Assembly: GCA_026770575.1 (NCBI GenBank)
Contig: MU657282.1
Location: 1-64,000, forward strand
Length of the DNA stretch: 64,000 nt
Direction of reading: 5' to 3'
DNA from: Pelagophyceae sp. CCMP2097
Taxonomy: Eukaryota; Sar; Pelagophyceae
Made by a program: the position numbers and the translations under genes. Of this stretch, positions 61,964-64,000 are shown in pieces (the stretch's first letter is position 1; each line of letters starts with the position of its first letter). The notes beneath the pieces were generated by a model that was not told where the DNA came from, made no database searches, and worked only from the letters and a program-made list of their open reading frames with translations.

Positions 61964-63456
61964 ATGCGCTGCTCGCGAGTCCGGGCCGCCGTGTGGTGCG
62001 CAGTGCTCGGTGCGGCGCGTGCGTTGACGCCGCATCAGACGCGCGAGCTGCACGTCGTCTCGCTCGAACTCCCGCGCGGCTACGACCGCACCGCCGCCGC
62101 CACAAACCGCGCCTGGCGCTGGAAGTCGGCCGTCCTCGGTGCGGCCGCATGACACCAAGGCAGGACTGGACCCGCTGCCGCGTAGGCGACGACCAGGGCC
62201 TGCCGCGGCCCAAGGCGGCGCGCGCGTTGGCCGAGGAGCTGCTGCACGAGGGCGTCATCGCAGAATGCGCGGTCCTCGCGACGTGCGCGCGCCTCGACGT
62301 TATCGTCGCGGCCGACGCCGTGGACGCCGGCGGCGCCGACGCTGTCCGCGCGGCGGTGGGCCGCCAGCTCGCGGCGCAGGTCGAGGCGTGGCGCGGCGCG
62401 GACCACGGCCTCTGGGCGCGCAGCGCGCGGTGGCTCGACGGCGCCGCCGAAGAGATCCGCGCCGCGCCGAAAATCGTCGACGACTTTGAAGTGTCCTTCC
62501 TCTGCGAGGCGCTCACATTGCACGCGGGCACATTCAACGCCACGCGCCACCTCGCCCTCGTCGCCGCCGTGCGTGCTTGCGTGACCGCTTTCCGAAAGAC
62601 TCTCTGTGATAACACCTCTCTCACAGGGCGCGATGGCAGACGACGACTTTGACCCATTCTGCTCGCGTCGCGCGCACATCCAAAAGCAGCTCCGCGCCTG
62701 CCTCGAGACGGCGACTGTGCGTCCGCACACGATAAAAAGGCCGCCAAGAACCACCGCCGTGACAGGCGACGCCCGCGCCGCCGGCGGGACCGACGATCAA
62801 GGCGTGCATCGAGAGCGCGCTGCGCGTGAGGCGCCGGAGTCCGACGCTTCGACGACGGCGCTCCAAACCGGGCCGCGGTCGTTTTTGCAAAGGGGCGACG
62901 TTCACGCTAGGCGGGCGCCCGCGCGCGCGACGTGTCGGGCGTCGAGGTGGCCGCGCTCCGGCGCGACCGCGACAATAAGTCACTGAAAAAGGCGGCGCTC
63001 GAAGCCGGCCGCGGCGCCGCGTTGGCGGCCGCGGACGCCGCGGTGCGCGATCTCTCCGCCGTCGACGCGGCGCCGCGGATCGTCGCGCTCCGGAAAGCGG
63101 TTCGACGCAGCGCCTCCTTGGCGTCCAGGAAAAGCCTTCTTTACGTCCAGGAACGGACCCGTCGGAGAGACTATGTCGACGAATATCGCCTGGAGCGCGC
63201 CGACTCGAGCGTTGCGTCCGCGCAGGCCACTCTGGCGGCCGAGGCCGTCGCGCGGAGCGGCGCGCGCGCGGGCGACGTCGACGCGGCGCTCGCGGCCGCG
63301 CGCGGCGCGGCCAACGAGGCGCTGCACCTGCCGACGCTGGCGCTCCGCAGCGGCGCGAGCGTCGACGAGGCCACCGTCGTCCGAGACGTCGACGCCGCCG
63401 CGCGCCGCGCCGTCGCGTTGCTGCCGCAGAGCGCCGAGTCGCACGCGAGAGCATAA
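61964..63456 (+). CDS. plastid-targeted protein with a glutamyl-tRNA-reductase-like TCxR motif
   Basis: Exons 61964-62138, 62186-62568, 62627-62716, 62766-62825 and 62911-63456 give 417 residues in frame. The leader MRCSRVRAAVWCAVLGAARA-LTP looks bipartite. The segment AEELLHEGVIAECAVLATCA-RLDVIVAAD aligns by pattern with the catalytic STCNR region of HemA. The nucleophilic Cys position is kept but Asn-Arg is replaced by Ala-Arg. ELHVVSLEL near the N-terminus would be the first HemA strand. No NADPH domain follows; the C-terminus is Ala/Arg-rich and helical. The relation to HemA is a guess; function unknown. Its stop lies two bases from the opposite gene's stop. Confidence 0.55.
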
Positions 63457-63458
63457 CT

Positions 63459-63836
63459 TTATACGGCGTCGTCCAGCGGCCGGAGCGAATCGGCGGGGAG
63501 TTTTCCGCTGTCGTAGACGTTGTGCAGGTCGTGGAAGTCGTCGTCGAGGGCGCACTGGAAACCCGGCGGGATTGGGATCGACTTGACGTAGCCCGAAGGG
63601 TTGTGTTTCGCCGCGTAGATCCCAGGCGCCACCCACCAGTCGCCCGACGGTGAAATGTGCAGAAACAGCGCCGCGTCGTCGGGGCCCGCCGCGCCCGAGA
63701 AGAGCCGCGCGGAGGAGGGCGTTGAACGCGGCGAGCCTTTTGACTGCCTCGCAGAGGCGCCGAGCCATACCGCCGGGCCCCGGGACACGCCAGAGAATGA
63801 GCGATGCAGCACTCGCAAGGCCTTGATGCGGGGCAT
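63459..63836 (-). CDS. unrecognised protein, possible organelle presequence
   Basis: 125 residues from the ATG at 63836. RIKALRVLHRSFSGVSRGP is Arg/Ser-rich, as in mitochondrial presequences. The C-terminal half is compact (ALFLHISPSGDWWVAPGIYA, YVKSIPIPPGFQCALDDDFH). No family recognised. The gene may begin further upstream toward the window edge. Confidence 0.5.
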   Translation of the reverse strand: MPRIKALRVLHRSFSGVSRGPAVWLGASARQSKGSPRSTPSSARLFSGAAGPDDAALFLHISPSGDWWVAPGIYAAKHNPSGYVKSIPIPPGFQCALDDDFHDLHNVYDSGKLPADSLRPLDDAV

Positions 63837-64000
63837 CGCCACGCTTCGGCCGAGTTGGCACGCGCGTGCGTCGAAGCGCGGCCCGGCGGCCCGGCGCGTA
63901 AACTACGCCCTCGCCGACTGTTTGATGATAAAGTAAATATCGCCAAAACGCGTTTGGCGAAAGGTCTTGAGCCATCGACTGTTTGATGAAGGAGCCCTGC

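Noticed and set aside
1..64000. bacterial, organellar, viral or CRISPR origin
   Set aside because: Spliceosomal introns, snRNAs and eukaryotic-only genes throughout; no spaced direct-repeat arrays and no viral structural or replication genes recognised.

Overview
This is nuclear DNA of a GC-rich, very compact eukaryote. The evidence is spliceosomal introns, spliceosomal snRNA genes, and a proteome with NACA, DDX19, RDM1, CCDC12 and epsilon-tubulin. Several proteins begin with a signal peptide followed by an SAF/GFVAP/ALTP-like cleavage site, the bipartite leader of secondary red plastids. Together with short introns, most of which start GTGCGT, this points to a photosynthetic stramenopile, most likely a pelagophyte such as Aureococcus. 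That identification is inference; no marker gene is present. Two assembly gaps (14700-15004 and 55342-55571) both fall inside copies of the same dispersed repeat.

Layout. 1-15 kb: repeat-rich edge, a membrane-anchored TPR-JmjC protein, two tandem NIPA-type Mg transporters, epsilon-tubulin, a 2OG-Fe oxygenase, two tandem WD40 proteins with almost uniform repeats, and a RING-Sel1 gene broken by one in-frame TGA. 15-29 kb: MYND protein, acidic zinc-motif protein, NACA, a C5orf34-like protein, plastid fibrillin, a DUF1517-like plastid membrane protein, and a divergent GUF1 (EF4)/DDX19 pair. 29.3-30.5 kb: U2, U5 and U1 snRNA genes clustered on one strand. 31-42.5 kb: MPDU1, a fatty acyl-AMP ligase with its own carrier domain, a convergent adenylation-carrier-ankyrin protein, CCDC12, a CCCH-WD40 protein and a SWEET transporter. 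43-50.7 kb: neuferricin, an unknown protein, a catalytically dead capping-triphosphatase homologue, an FkbM methyltransferase and an OmpA-domain protein. 51-64 kb: a plastid-targeted acidic protein, a phytanoyl-CoA-dioxygenase/KDM8 fusion, an overlapping 50-residue membrane protein, a PDI-like protein, RDM1, a DOT1-like methyltransferase, an EEP nuclease and a plastid protein with a glutamyl-tRNA-reductase-like motif.

Themes. RNA metabolism recurs: three snRNAs, CCDC12, DDX19, a CCCH-WD40 protein and an RNA-triphosphatase homologue. Four Fe(II)/2OG-type oxygenase modules are present in three genes besides the JmjC gene at 1 kb. The strongest candidates for something new are the PhyH-KDM8 fusion, the tail-to-tail pair of carrier-protein adenylating enzymes, and the splicing signals: GTGCGT donors, and GC-AG introns whose GC donor is the only one keeping frame and homology, alongside a U1 gene with a canonical 5' end. 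Exon boundaries were placed by eye from GT/GC-AG signals, reading frame and homology; transcripts would be decisive.
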